Positions 53,719 to 64,000 of a DNA stretch of 64,000 nucleotides are shown piece after piece. Numbering within the stretch: position 1 is the stretch's first letter; every line of letters begins with the position of its first letter. This stretch comes from Edaphochlamys debaryana. Lineage: Eukaryota; Chlorophyta; Chlorophyceae; Chlamydomonadales. The notes beneath the pieces were generated by a model that saw only the letters and a list, made by a program, of their open reading frames with translations, was not told where the DNA came from and searched no databases. Location: NCBI GenBank assembly GCA_016858145.1, contig JAEHOE010000139.1:186001-250000 (forward strand). Reading direction: 5' to 3'. Both the position numbers and the translations under genes were made by a program.

Positions 53719-54895
53719 TGGAGCCGCCCGCAGCCTTGCAAGACGCAGCACACCATAGACATCAGGAAAGGACTGCACTTGCTGGGGGACATGTCGGACC
53801 GACGGTTTAGGAGATGCAGGATGCGCAGGAGTGGCTGGCGTTTGCTGGAGAGTGTTTACTGTGCCGTTTAGTTGCTAGGACAAGCGAAGATTGCTGCGGT
53901 TGCAGGAGAACTGTGAGGTGCATTGCAAGGTGGTGGACTGCAGTGAGGGGTTCAGCGGGCCCTGCAAGCGATGGCTGGGGTGTCGGCCGCGGCCCATAGC
54001 AGCCCTGCACGGAATGCATGGGTAGCCAGAGGGGCCAGGCCAAGCCCCCGGCTGGCAAGCCCCCGTCCTGACTTCTTCGGGCAAGCGGAATGCACGTTGA
54101 TGGAGTGGGTTGCTGCACGTGCCCGTGAATGGGTTTTGTGGTTGAGGTTGAGCTGTTGTCCTCTGCGGTCCAGATGTGCGGTCATCATGATCTTGGGCGC
54201 TTGGCGGTGGTGAGCAGTGGTGACTGAGGTGAGGTGGCCAGCGCCGCCGTGCACCGCTTGCTCCCACCCTGCAAGCTGTCATACTTCCTTCCAGCGAGCC
54301 CTGCCCAAACTGCGCTACGAAACGGACACCCCATCCGTCCACCCTATCGCGCTGGCAGTGCTCGCCCTGCTGCCGGTACGGGCCCAGCGCCGCCACACTC
54401 TCCCCGCTCCCCTTCTCCCGTCTCCGCCAAGTTGCCCCTCACCCGCGTCCCTCTCCGTCAGGCTCCGTCTGTTCCGTTGTCACCGACTCACCGTTCCCGT
54501 CCCCTGTCCTGTTTCCTTCCTTGCAACCATACTGCTCCTCGACCTGCGCAACGACCCGCAACGGGTCTGCTCCTTCTTTGCGGCTGACAGCAGGGGAGGG
54601 CGGGGGCGACCGATGAGGACGATGCCTGATCTTTCCCGCCGCTGGGCGCCGCTGGGTGCCGCCGTGCACTCTCCTCCCCCGCACCACAGGAAGTGGGCCA
54701 TCTTTGATATAAAAGTTACCCCGCTGCCTTCTTTAGTCTCCAATACCAGCAGGTTACGCCGCAGGATGCGCAGCCTCGCGTCCGCGGAAGCCTAGGTAAA
54801 CGCACCTCAGCGAACCACGACCGTGAGCCCACGCGGCTTAGGCATGCACACACCCGGCTTCTAGTCTAGGGCACGAAACTGCATCGGCTTCAAAG
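53719..54895. other. Interval between the two MYND genes
   Basis: 3' flank of the first gene and 5' flank of the second. No exon recognised. A pyrimidine-rich stretch lies at 54370-54540 and GATATAAAAGTTACC at about 54706 resembles a TATA element, about 190 bases before the second gene's ATG. Confidence 0.45.
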
Positions 54896-57800
54896 ATGCC
54901 GCGACCGCGGGCTGGCGGTCAGTCCGATGCCTTCCGTTTGGGCGCCAGTACCGCGCATTTAGAGGCGAACAGGACTTTCCTGGCTACCGCCTCGGCCAAG
55001 TGGACGGACGCGGAATGGGCGAGAGCTGTCGCAGCTCTGCAGTTCCTCGAGGACACAACCTCAGATCGCTCTTACGCGGCGGAGACCTCGACGGAGATGT
55101 GCGATTCGCTACGATGGGCTTGGTAAGGAGCTTGGGGGTGGAAACCGAGCAAGCCCGCCACCAATCGGGGTAGCGCCCGGGGCACGCAGGAGACTATCAG
55201 GTCCGGAACTTGCTTGCCTAAAGCTGCGCGAAGGGTAGCTGCATGCCGCATGGTACCGGTAATGAGCTGTCAGCCGGTGCCAGCTGATGTTTCAGCCCGC
55301 CCCTGTCCCACGCTGTCCCCTTGCCCCTACCCGCACACACACATCCATCCAGGGCTGACCCCCGCAAGCAGCAAGCGCTGCTGACCGTCAGCGCCTTCGC
55401 CCTCCGCGCTGTTGCGGGCGAGCCGCTGGAAGCCAAACCTGGTGCCAGGCCTGGCGCCAGCGGGGGCCCCTCGGGCACGAATGCCGCCATCCCGCCCGCG
55501 AGCGGCGCCATCCCCCTCGACTCCCCCACGCTCCCCCTGGCCGCCACGTGCTTTGGCCACGTGGCACGCATGGCCAACCTCCTGCTGGTCAACAGCCACC
55601 TGGCGGGCGATGACGGGGAGGAGGAGCTGGCGCGGATACTCGGGGAGAGGCAGGGGAGGAGCGGGGTCTCCGCGTTGATTTCTATCCCCGCCCTGTCCGC
55701 GGAGGTCGCCCGCAGCCTGGTCCGCACCCACACGCTGCAGGGCCTCGCCCTCGCCCTGGCCCGCGCCCCCGAGCGCCTCCCCCGCCTAAAGGAGCGGCTG
55801 GCCCTTGCGGTCAACGCCGCCAGCCTGATGGAGGGCCTGATGTCGTACATGTCGTACGAGGCACGCCAGTCCCGGCCCGGCGACAGCGATGACGAGGACG
55901 AGGACGAGTACAATCTGTACGACAGCGATGACGAGGGCGGCAGCGTCTCGGGGTCTGACGGGGACTCCCGCAGCGGAAGGGCGCGCGGGCGGCGCGAGAG
56001 CACGGCCCGGGCTGAGGAGGTGCTGTGTGCGGTGCGGATCAGTGCGGTCCTGGAGCACCTGGCCCGGGCCCTGCTGCTGCTGGCGGCCGAGGTGCCCAGG
56101 GCCGGGGGCGGCGGAGCGGGCGAGGAGCTGCGGGGCAAGCTGAATGAGGCGCAGCGGCGCTCGCTGGCCGCTCTGGACAGCCACTTGACCGCCGGCCTAA
56201 TGCTGTGGGGCCACACCAGCACGACCTTTCTGGCCCACTCCGACTACGGATCGGCCGTCCGCTACCTGTTCCTCGCGCATCTGGGGGCCCAGCTGAGCGT
56301 GGCGGAGGGGGCCGGCGCCGAGGGCAGCGGAAGCGGCAGCGGCGGTGGCAGCAGCAGCGGAGCAGGCGGCGGCGGCAGAGCAGGCGGCGAGGCGGCGGCG
56401 GAGGGCGGGGCTGCCGCTGCTCACTTCTACGGCCTCCCCCTGGAGCGCCTGCCCCCGGCCGTGGTGGACGGCTGCGGAGGCTGTGCACGGCCGCAGTGCC
56501 TCTCCTCAAAACCCGTCTTGCGATCGGACTCCGTTCGGTCGGCACTCAAGTACCTGGCCCTGAGGGAGGGCGAGGACCAGCAGGGCGAGGGCGCGGGCGG
56601 GTCAGAAAACAAGCGGGGGTGCGCGTCCGCTGATCGCATAGCGGGCCCCGCTGCGCGCTACGCCCTCGCCATGCGGGTGGCAGGGGCGGCGGAGGCGCAC
56701 TGGCGGGAGTACCGAAGCAAGCTGGCGCCATCTGGGTCGGGATCCACATCTGTTTCCGCATCTGGGTCCAAGCCGGAGTCAGACGGCGGCGCCGGCCCCT
56801 CGTCGTCCGCCGCAGCCCCGCCCTCCGCGCCCCAGCGGCCGCTCACCCAGAAGCAGCTCCGCCAAGCCAAGCAGGCGGCGGCCCGGCAGCAGGCCGCAGC
56901 GGCCGCCGCAGCCGCCAAGGCCAAGCCCGGCCGGGGCGAGCAGGGCTCAGGTGGCGGCGCCGACCCAGATCCCTTGACAGTCCGCCGGAAGGACCGCTGG
57001 CAGTATTCGGCAGCGCCCGGGCTAGGCCTAGACGCTCTGGCGTCCGCAGCCCCGGCCGCGGCGGCACTGGCACGGCGAGACGAGGCCCGGGCGGGTCGGG
57101 CCAAGGGAGGCGAGGCGGCGGCTCCAGCCGGGGCTGGCGCGGTTGTGCCGCTGCCCGCCGAGTGGTACTCTGCGGCGGTGCGGGCGCTGCATGCGGCCAT
57201 GGATGACCCTCGGGCGCTGGCGGTCGCCCTTCACACCAGGAGCGTAGAGGAGGTGCTTCGCCGGGGTGAGCGTGGGGCCGGGAGTGGGGGGGCTATGATG
57301 CAGGTGGGAGGGGTACGTGGGGGTGTGTGGGGCGGTATAGGTTGAGGGTTGAGGGTTGGGGCTTGGGGTTAGGGTTCAGGGGGCTGGCCGGCAGCGCGGC
57401 GGACGGGCAGCTGTCGACGGGAGTGGGAGCGGGCAAGGGGCGTGCACGGGTGTGGCTGGCGAAGCCTAGCGAGGCCCTTGCCGCCAGACGCTAAAGCCGC
57501 TGCAGCTGTGTGCTCCCGCCTTCAGTGTCTTGGCAGCTTTGGCTGCGGCCAAGTCCTCCCGCTCCCTACTTTCCCACTCACCCACACACACCCGCCCCAC
57601 TCCGCAGCGCTGCACCAGGACCGGCCAGGCCCAACCGCTGCGGACGAGGATGACTCAGACGAGGATGACTCAGACGAGGACGAGTCAGAATGGTACGAGG
57701 CGAATGAGGATGAGGCATTCGAGGGCGAGGACGAGGGCGAGGAGGAGGGCGAGGAGGAGGACCCCATAGCCGCCGAAGCCCTGGCTGCGGCGCTGGAGTC

Positions 57801-59229
57801 CGCCGCGCTGGCGCTGCGGAAGGGCGCTCGGGGCGCGGGGCTGCGCAACTTCAAGGGCCTTTCCGTGGGCGTGGGGCGTGCGGTGCGTGCGGGGCTGCTG
57901 CCCTGCCTGGAGCGCCTGCTGCGCACCGCCGTGGGGCAGCTGGGCAGCGGGCTCGGCAGCATGCCCGGCGCGGCCGGGGACCGGGCCGCCGCGTGGGCCG
58001 TCAGCGTGTGGCAGGTGACGTGCGACTTTGAGGCCCTGCTGCCGGCCCTTTCCTTCGCGCCGCCAAGCCAGTCCGCGCGACTGGTGGAGTCCCTGGCCCA
58101 GGCGCTGCCGGGCGCGTGCATGGCGGCGGTGCGGGCCGACGTGGTGGGGTCGTGCGGGCCCTCGCTGCTGCCGAGCGTGCTGCTGCGCAAGTGCGTCGCG
58201 ACGGCGGCGCTGGAGGCGGCGACGGAGGCGGCGGGGCTGCTGCCAGCCGCCGAGGAGCCGCAGCCGCCGGGCGCCGGCCCCGGCCTCGCCGCTGCGAGCG
58301 CCACGGTGTGCGCCCTGGCCCTGGTCGCTGCCCGGCTGCTGCCCGCGGCTTCGCGGGCCGCGCAGCAGCTGTCCTCCGCCGACCGCCTGGGCTCCGTGGC
58401 CCCCCACGGCCTGGGCGCCAGCGCCGCCACGGCCGCCAACGCCGCTGCGGCCGAGATGCTTGGCGCCATGCTGACGGCGGCCGTGCTGGAGTGGGTGCCG
58501 CTGCTGGCGGCGGCCTGCCTGGACGCGGCGCGGCGGGGCGACGGTCGGGCCGCGGCTGAGTTCCGGGCCCTGCTGCTCACGGACTTGGACGTGTTAGCGC
58601 TGCTGGACCTGGCCCTAGCGTTCGCCAAGGCCGGGCGGTGCAGCTGGCTCCATGACACCTCGGGGCCGGCGGTGCAGGCGGCGCAGGCGCTGACGCTGGT
58701 CTGCCCGGCGGAGCTGGCGGCCGCCTTTGCGCCGCTGTACGGGGTGGAGGCGGGGCTCGGGCGGCGGAAGGGGCGCGGGCCCGCGCCGAGGCAGGGCCTG
58801 GCGGCGGCGCTGCGGGCGGAGCTGGCGAAGGGGGGTGCGGCGGCGGACCCGGAGGCGGCGCGGCGGCTGGAGGCGCTGCTCGCTCGGCCCGGCGGCGCCG
58901 GCGGCGGGGCTGGCGGAGGCGGGGCAGGGGCCGTCGGCTCCAGCAGCGTTGCGGTGGAGGAGGCCGAGCGGGAGGTGCGGAAGCAGCTGGCGTACTGGGG
59001 CCCGGCCGCCAGCCGCCTCGCTCCGCCGTCCGAGGCCGCTGCGCTGGGCCCTCTGTGCGCCCACCCCGCCTGCGCCAACCTGGCCGGTGACAGCGAGGGC
59101 GCCCTGCTCCTGCCCGCCCGCTGCGGCCGCTGCGGCCTCGGGGGCTACTGCGGGGCGGAGTGCGCTGCGGCGCACGGCCGGGGCAGCCACGGGGGCGTGT
59201 GCGGGCTGGGGCGGGGCGGCGACAAGTGA
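54896..59229 (+). CDS. MYND-finger protein B (tandem paralogue), 3 exons, 1,253 aa
   Basis: Exons 54896-55122, 55353-57265 and 57608-59229, with intron phases identical to gene A (2 and 1). The N-terminus MPRPRAGGQSDAFRLG leads to an 80-residue-type first exon ending EMCDSLRWAW. The central exon parallels gene A segment by segment (SAFALRAVAGEPLEAK, LLLVNSHLAGDDGEEEL, acidic DSDDEDEDEYNLYDSDDEGG, a Gly/Ser run, RPLTQKQLRQAKQAAARQQA). The last exon begins with repeated acidic DEDDSDEDDSDEDESEW and ends with the same MYND finger, nearly identical to gene A over the last about 90 residues, including RGSHGGVCGLGRGGDK. AATAAA occurs at 59363. Higher identity at the C-terminal end than in the middle suggests gene conversion or strong constraint there. 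Confidence 0.88.
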
Positions 59230-61266
59230 GTGCGGATGGGAGTGAGCAGGGTGGTGGGGGCACGGTGGTGGGACAGGCGCGGTACAGTGCAGAAGCAGTA
59301 CGACAGGCGCTGTGTACGATAGGTGGTGAGCAGAGGTTCGTAAGTTTCCGTGTCCGGTGCTGAATAAAGGAATGGGAAGCGTCTGTCGGATGAGGCATTG
59401 CTTGCAGCTGTGCACTCCTGGCGTGAACCTACCGGTATTCCAGCGGTAGGCAGCACTGTTCAGCACGCGGGTTACACCGGAGTACGCCGGGGGCTGCTGG
59501 AGGGCTGCTGGAGGCAGGCTTGTCCGCAACCACAGGGAAGGGCTGAGCGGGCGCACGTTGGGAAGGCGAACCGAAGGACAGCTGTTTGCGTGCGGAGCAG
59601 GGCTTCTTTTGTTGGTTGCGGTGAAATGGAACGGTTGCCTTCTGTCGGATGAGCTATTGCACGCAGCGTTGGTGTATGCTCCAGCGCAGGGGTTGCTGGA
59701 GACGGGAAGGAAGGGTTTCAAGCAGACGGGCCAGCGGGTGCTCGAGGGCGCGGCCTGGCCGGGAAGGCAGGGCTATCCAAGGCTGCAGCCCCAGGCAGGG
59801 CTGAGCGGGGCGCGCGCGTGTGTGGGCCTGTGCCGAGCTCGCAGCTGTGTGCCCCGGCGGGCTGCTGATATGGGCAATCGTATGCGGGGGGCCGTCGCGG
59901 GTGGGAGGACTGATGGGCGCACGATGCACAGGACCACCAATGATGTGACCAATCATGTCTACGAGCGCAAGGCAGCCTGAGCAGTGTCCTCTTCGCCAAC
60001 GCCGTCCCCGTCTGCGCCCACGTATCCCTCTCACTCGGGCACCAGCCCTTAGGCTCCCAAACTTTTGCGCGTTCCCACAACGCCATCTTAGGTGCCGAGT
60101 AGCATTTAGTTGCACGCCGGGTTCTCGGATCTACCTAGAGCGTTCGTAGAAGCAGCTCCGCCAGCCTGCCGTACGGTCGACCCACCTACACTGCCGCCAG
60201 CACGCGCCCTGCTTCTTTCCCCCAGCTCGCACCTTCACCCACTGCATTGCACTATGCGGCTTTCGGCGTCCTAGCGGCTCACGTGGCGCTTTCCATCCGC
60301 TTCGCAGGTGAGCTTGCGCCACGTTCTGGGACCCGCGGACGCCTGCACGCACACGCTGGGGGCCTCGGCACCACAAGATGGCGTAGGAAAGGTAAGTGGC
60401 GTGTCCGAATGCGTTGCGTGGTGCGGCCCTTAGGATCACCCGTGCGGCTGCTTGCTCCTGCCTGTCGCTCTGCCTCTCCCTCTTTCGGTTGCGTTGCGCA
60501 CAGCCTAGTTGCGTTCAGCTGCATCCCCCTTCGTCATCGTCCGGACTACGCTGCACGGCCCCTGCGAGCACAGCACCACCAATGATGTGACGAGTGCAGG
60601 GAATGCAGCCTGCTCTGTTGCTGAGGGTTGTGGGCGGTCTGTCAGGAGCCGTTGAAGAGGCAACATGGAAGCCTTTACAAGCCCAAAGCCCCGCACTCAG
60701 AGAGTTCTTGTCGAGCGGTTGTGTTTCTGTGCGCCGGCCCACGGCGGGATGGTGGGGCATAGGGCTCTGGTCGCCCATGCACCGTGCACATCGTTCGGGG
60801 GCCTCTGGCCCCAGTGTGGTTGGGATATCTTCCGTAAGCCAGCATGCACCAAGGCTGCTCCTGTGCCCCGCCCCCTGTGACTTATCCCCGTCCGAAATCA
60901 ATGCATGAGAAGGAGAAGAAGGCTTCCAAACTCTTCTCTCATGCGGTCCGGATTCCCGAGTCTCCACCTCAAAATTTATCTCCGCAGCTCACACGAGCAT
61001 CCCACGCATAAATGCAAATCCGCTTCACATCTGTCCTCGCAACGCATCACGGCCCCCCCAGTCGCCAATCGCCACGAGGTCCGGTGTCTCTGCCGCTCTT
61101 CGCACCCTCAGAATCAGCTCTGTGTGCGGCATTCACTCTCCCGAGCGCTCTGTCCGGCCCACAGTAGTCCGATCCAGTCCGGTCCGGCCCACCCCAGTCC
61201 GGTCCGATCCGGCCTGGTCCGATCCAATCTGATCCAATCCGATTCAATCCGGTCCGGTCCAGCCGC
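59230..61266. other. Interval between MYND gene B and FKBP
   Basis: About 2 kb without an exon I can support. Two copies of GAATGGGAAGCGTCTGTCGGATGAG / GTTGCCTTCTGTCGGATGAGCTATTGC-type sequence (59370 and 59632) and ACCACCAATGATGTGAC (at about 59932 and 60578) indicate small local duplications. The last 110 bases form a degenerate 5-bp repeat. Confidence 0.4.
61155..61262. repeat. Degenerate pentanucleotide repeat (GGTCC / GATCC / AATCC)
   Basis: Runs such as GTCCGATCCAGTCCGGTCC and CTGATCCAATCCGATTCAATC with a period of 5 (TCC followed by two purines), ending five bases from the FKBP stop codon. On the minus strand it lies in the FKBP 3' UTR. Confidence 0.85.
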
Positions 61267-63485
61267 CTACTTGCGGCCGCCCACGCGCAGTACCTGCACC
61301 TCGAACAGCAGCGCCTCCCTGCGGGGGTGGGGATGGGGATGAGGCGGGGGGGAAAGGGTTTACGGGGGGCACGAGGAGTGGGCGAATGGTTCGGGGCCAG
61401 TGGGGTCCTCGTCCTGGGGCCGTACTGCTACACCCTCCCCGTCCGCCCCCGGTCCCTCTCTGGGCTCCCCACCCCCTGGTCCCGGCAAGCAGCTGTCAAA
61501 CTCCAGTCCCGATTACCTCCCCCCCCCACACACCCACACCCACACCTCCTCTTCCTGGAACACCGCTACACACTGCCCCTCTATCCCTCCCCCCCTTCAC
61601 ACCCCCCGCCCCCCGCCCCCCCATACCCCACGCACCTCTTGTGGTTCTCCAGCTGCCGCTCGGTGCCGAAGGTGGGCATGCGGGGCCCCTCGGTGCCCGC
61701 CACGTAGCCCAGCTCGGGGGGGATGAGCGCGCGGCGCTTGGAGCCGGGGGACATGCCCTCGAGCACCTCGTCCAGGCCCTGACAGGGGGGGGGGTAGGGG
61801 GGGGGGGGTAGAGGGGGAGGGCGTTAAGAGGGGCTTGGATTGGGCCAAGGCCGCCAGCGCTCAGACCACGCAGCCGCCATACCACCGCTTTCGTCGCCCT
61901 TGCCCGGTCCGCAACGGGAACAGCGCAGAGCCGCGGACCCACCGCCATGCGCTGACCCTCTCCTCCCCCCCTTTCCCCCTCCTCCCTCCCACCCCCCGCC
62001 CCCCCACCCCCCTCACCGCTATGAGCTGCCCGCTGCCCAGCTTGGCCGAGATGGGGCCCACGGGCACGTCCCGGGGCTGGAAGGACACCCCCTCCACGGT
62101 GGAGTAGATGAAGTAGCTGGGGGGGGGAGGGGGGGCGGAGGGGCGAGGGGGGGGGCAGGGGGCACGCGGGCGGGCGGGCCCAGCACACACACAGGAGCGC
62201 TGCGTCAGAGTCTTGTCGGTGCTGTCTGATAACACGAAGCGCGTCCCTGCCTCATCACCCGGCTTTCCCGTCTCCTCGCACCCCACGCCCCCCACCACTT
62301 CTTCCCTTCCATCCCGGTTCTGCCCCCCCCCCCCCCCAACCTGCCCCCCCTCTTCCATCCCGGGTCTGCCCCCCCCCCCACTTGCCCCCCCTCGTCCATC
62401 CCGGTTCTGCCCCCCCCCCTCACCCGTTGTTGCGGCGCAGCACGAAGTCGAACAACACGTCATCGCCCTTGGCAGCCACGGGGCCGCTAGGGGGGGCGGG
62501 GGGGGGGGGGGGGAGGAGGGCACGAGAGCTCTCGGTACGCAGCTGGCAAAGCTGGACAATCTGATGACCCTGCCCCCTGTCAGATAGCGTCCAGACCCAG
62601 TCTTTCCCTCCTTGCCTCCCTGCCCTGTACCCTCTTACCCCATCCCCCCTCTTTCCTCCCCCCATCCCCTCTTGCCCTGTCCATCTCCCCTCTCCCCTCC
62701 CCTCTTGCCTTGCCCCCTCCCCCCCTTCCCCCCAACCTCCCCTCCCCCCCTTCCCACCTGCCCACGAGCAGCTCCTGGATGCGGATGCCGCTGTCCGTCT
62801 TGCGGAAGGCGGGGACGTTGGGGTCCAGGGGGGCGCCCAGGCCCGGGGTGGACCAGTCGCCCGGGTCCCGGGCCACCGGGGCCTTGGCCTCGCGGGCCCG
62901 GGCGGCCCCGGCCGGGCCCAGGGAGGGCGGCGGCGCGGTGACGCTGAGGGCGAGCGTGGCGAAGGCGGCGCCGCGGAGGAAGAGGTCGCGCCTGAGGGTG
63001 GTTGGGTGGTTGGTTGCAGGTAGTTGGGTCTCAGAGCACCGGTAAGGGCGATTTCCCGCGGCCGTTTTCCCCCACGCAAACAACCCTCAGGAAGGACCCG
63101 GTCCTGGGTAATTCCCCCGCCTGCACCCCCGCCTACACCCTGCCTGCACCCTGCCTGTACCCCTGCCCGCCCACCTGGTGGAATTCGGCGCTGAATAGGA
63201 GGGGGAGGTGGAGCGGAGAAAGAGGTCGCGGTGGGATACCATGGGGGCGGAGCGGGGCATGGGCACCACGGGGATGTCGCTGGCCGGCGAGGAAGTCGTG
63301 GGCTCGGGCGCCGCAGCGGGCGACGAAGCTAGAAGTGGGATTGGTGCTGCTGCGGGTGCGGAGGCGTTGGCTCGTGCCTTGTAGCGGCGCGAGGGCGAGG
63401 ATGAGGTGGATGCCACCGCGAAGACGAGCGGCCTGGTGGGTCGCCGCGTGGAGCGAGCGCCCAGTTGGCGCGTCTGCTGCATCAT
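61267..63485 (-). CDS. Thylakoid-lumen FKBP-type immunophilin, 6 exons, 300 aa
   Basis: Exons (minus): 63485-63175, 62991-62758, 62486-62424, 62116-62017, 61778-61636 and 61318-61267, in phase (903 nt). The first about 100 residues are Ser/Ala/Pro/Arg-rich, as in chloroplast transit peptides. Next comes a twin-arginine lumenal signal, STRRDLFLRGAAFATLALS, formed across the first splice junction and ending near AGAARA. The FKBP domain follows: SGIRIQELLVGSGPVAAKGD, YFIYSTVEGVSFQP, LIAGLDEVLEGMSPGSKRRA, IPPELGYV and LLFEVQVLRVGGRK. The layout is closest to plant FKBP16/FKBP18-type lumenal proteins. The usual active-site Trp position is Leu (LIAGLDEV) and the FDSS motif is replaced by IYST, so prolyl isomerase activity is doubtful. 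Divergent with the SDR gene. Confidence 0.94.
62300..62425. repeat. Short tandem repeat with C tracts in the third FKBP intron-exon border region
   Basis: Three copies of TCCATCCCGG(T/G)TCTG followed by C tracts, at about 62308, 62354 and 62394 (46- and 40-bp spacing), inside the FKBP intron next to the 62424 donor. Confidence 0.75.
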
Positions 63486-63877
63486 GATGGTGGGTCTAGT
63501 CTCGATGTGGTAGCGTCTGGGTGGGTGCCTGCTCTGGATAACAGCCGCCCGCGATTGCAGAATTGTGGTCGCGCGCGGGTCGTTCGCGGGCGCAGTGAGC
63601 CAGTGTGATCAACGCACTAGAAAGAGGCAGAGTCACTTGTAGCTGTGAACTCGCGAGGTTGTTGAGGCGGGGCACGATCGTAGGGCTTATATCGGCTCCG
63701 TCGAGCCTACGTGGCGCCAGGGGCCCATGCAGCGGCCCGCATCGAGCCCCGTCGAGACACGCGCCAGCAGCACTCACGCATACACTGCATTGTCCGCTTA
63801 CCAAAACACGTTCCTGCGACTGTTTCGACAAGTTGCGAACTCGAGGTGTTGCGCGCGGAAGCGAAGCCCTAGCCACG
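63486..63877. promoter_or_regulatory. Shared 5' region of divergent FKBP and SDR genes
   Basis: 392 bp between the two start codons. It contains GTTCGCGGGCGCAG and GCTTATATCGGC (about 63685). Both promoters must lie here. Confidence 0.5.
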
Positions 63878-64000
63878 ATGGCCTCGGTGCTCGGAGGCAC
63901 CGCGCACCGCCTCGCCGGGAAGACGGCGGTGGTGACGGGCGGAGCCAAGGGCATCGGCTACGCGTGCGCGAGGAGCCTGTGCCGGGAGGGCGCCAAGGTG
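63878..64000 (+). CDS. Short-chain dehydrogenase/reductase, N-terminal part (runs off the window)
   Basis: The ATG at 63878 opens 41 codons with no stop before the window ends. MASVLGGTAHRLAGK leads into TAVVTGGAKGIGYACARSL, the NAD(P)-binding TGxxxGxG motif of classical SDRs with the following helix, then CREGAKV, where the second Rossmann strand begins. Substrate cannot be inferred from this fragment. There is no long transit peptide before the Rossmann fold. The upstream stop in frame and position opposite the FKBP start support this ATG. Confidence 0.9.
   Translation, partial: MASVLGGTAHRLAGKTAVVTGGAKGIGYACARSLCREGAKV

Noticed and set aside
57522..59078. 518-codon open frame on the minus strand
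   Set aside because: Antisense shadow of the last exon of MYND gene B. It is low-complexity Ser/Ala-rich, crosses the intron, and has no domain or splice support. The 415-codon frame at 51918-53165 is the equivalent shadow of gene A.

Overview
The window looks like nuclear DNA of a green alga (Chlorophyta, chlorophycean or trebouxiophycean type). It is very GC-rich and its genes are broken by many short GT-AG introns with pyrimidine-rich acceptors. Several proteins are diagnostic of plants and algae: a thylakoid-lumen FKBP with a transit peptide and Tat motif, a plant-type CW-family nuclear protein, and algal-style MYND-finger proteins. No rRNA, tRNA, CRISPR or bacterial operon structure was seen. 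All exon models below were assembled by eye from splice signals and reading phase; no transcript evidence was available.

Layout. 0.3-1.3 kb (-): NTF2, four exons. 1.4-1.8 kb: a 204-bp direct duplication. 2.9-19.5 kb (+): five tandem copies of an unrecognised gene family. Every exon is joined in phase 0. Each copy has a coiled-coil exon, an Ala/Pro-rich exon and an Ala/Gly/Glu-rich last exon with a PSPKRLR-like basic motif. Copies 1-2 carry one set of 5' exons and copies 3-5 another; copies 4 and 5 show splice-site or frame damage. 21.6-22.8 kb (-): exons of an unrecognised membrane protein. 23.5-25.5 kb: an element with about 315-bp terminal inverted repeats. 26.0-28.0 kb: a 1,040-bp element repeated twice in tandem. 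28.8-36.6 kb: a PIF1-helicase-like ORF (-) split by a young 7.15-kb Ty3/gypsy chromovirus-type LTR retrotransposon (+), with 377-bp LTRs and target duplication ACTTG. 36.6-37.0 kb (-): the 5' part of a secreted beta-helix protein. 38.3-39.5 kb: an 89-bp minisatellite with a 267-bp higher-order period. 40.1-40.2 kb: a 36-bp tandem repeat.

From 41.8 kb the window is gene-dense: a CW-family protein (-, 672 aa), a p24/TMED cargo receptor (+, 222 aa), two tandem MYND-finger paralogues (+, 1,307 and 1,253 aa), a lumenal FKBP (-, 300 aa), and the start of a short-chain dehydrogenase (+) that runs off the end. CW/p24 and FKBP/SDR are divergent pairs sharing short 5' regions of 356 and 392 bp.

The left two thirds is therefore repeat-rich and shaped by duplication and transposition, while the right third is conserved housekeeping sequence. 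The most novel items are the five-copy modular gene array with its swapped 5' modules, and the retrotransposon with a methionine-free extra ORF ahead of gag and a textbook -1 frameshift signal at the gag-pol junction.
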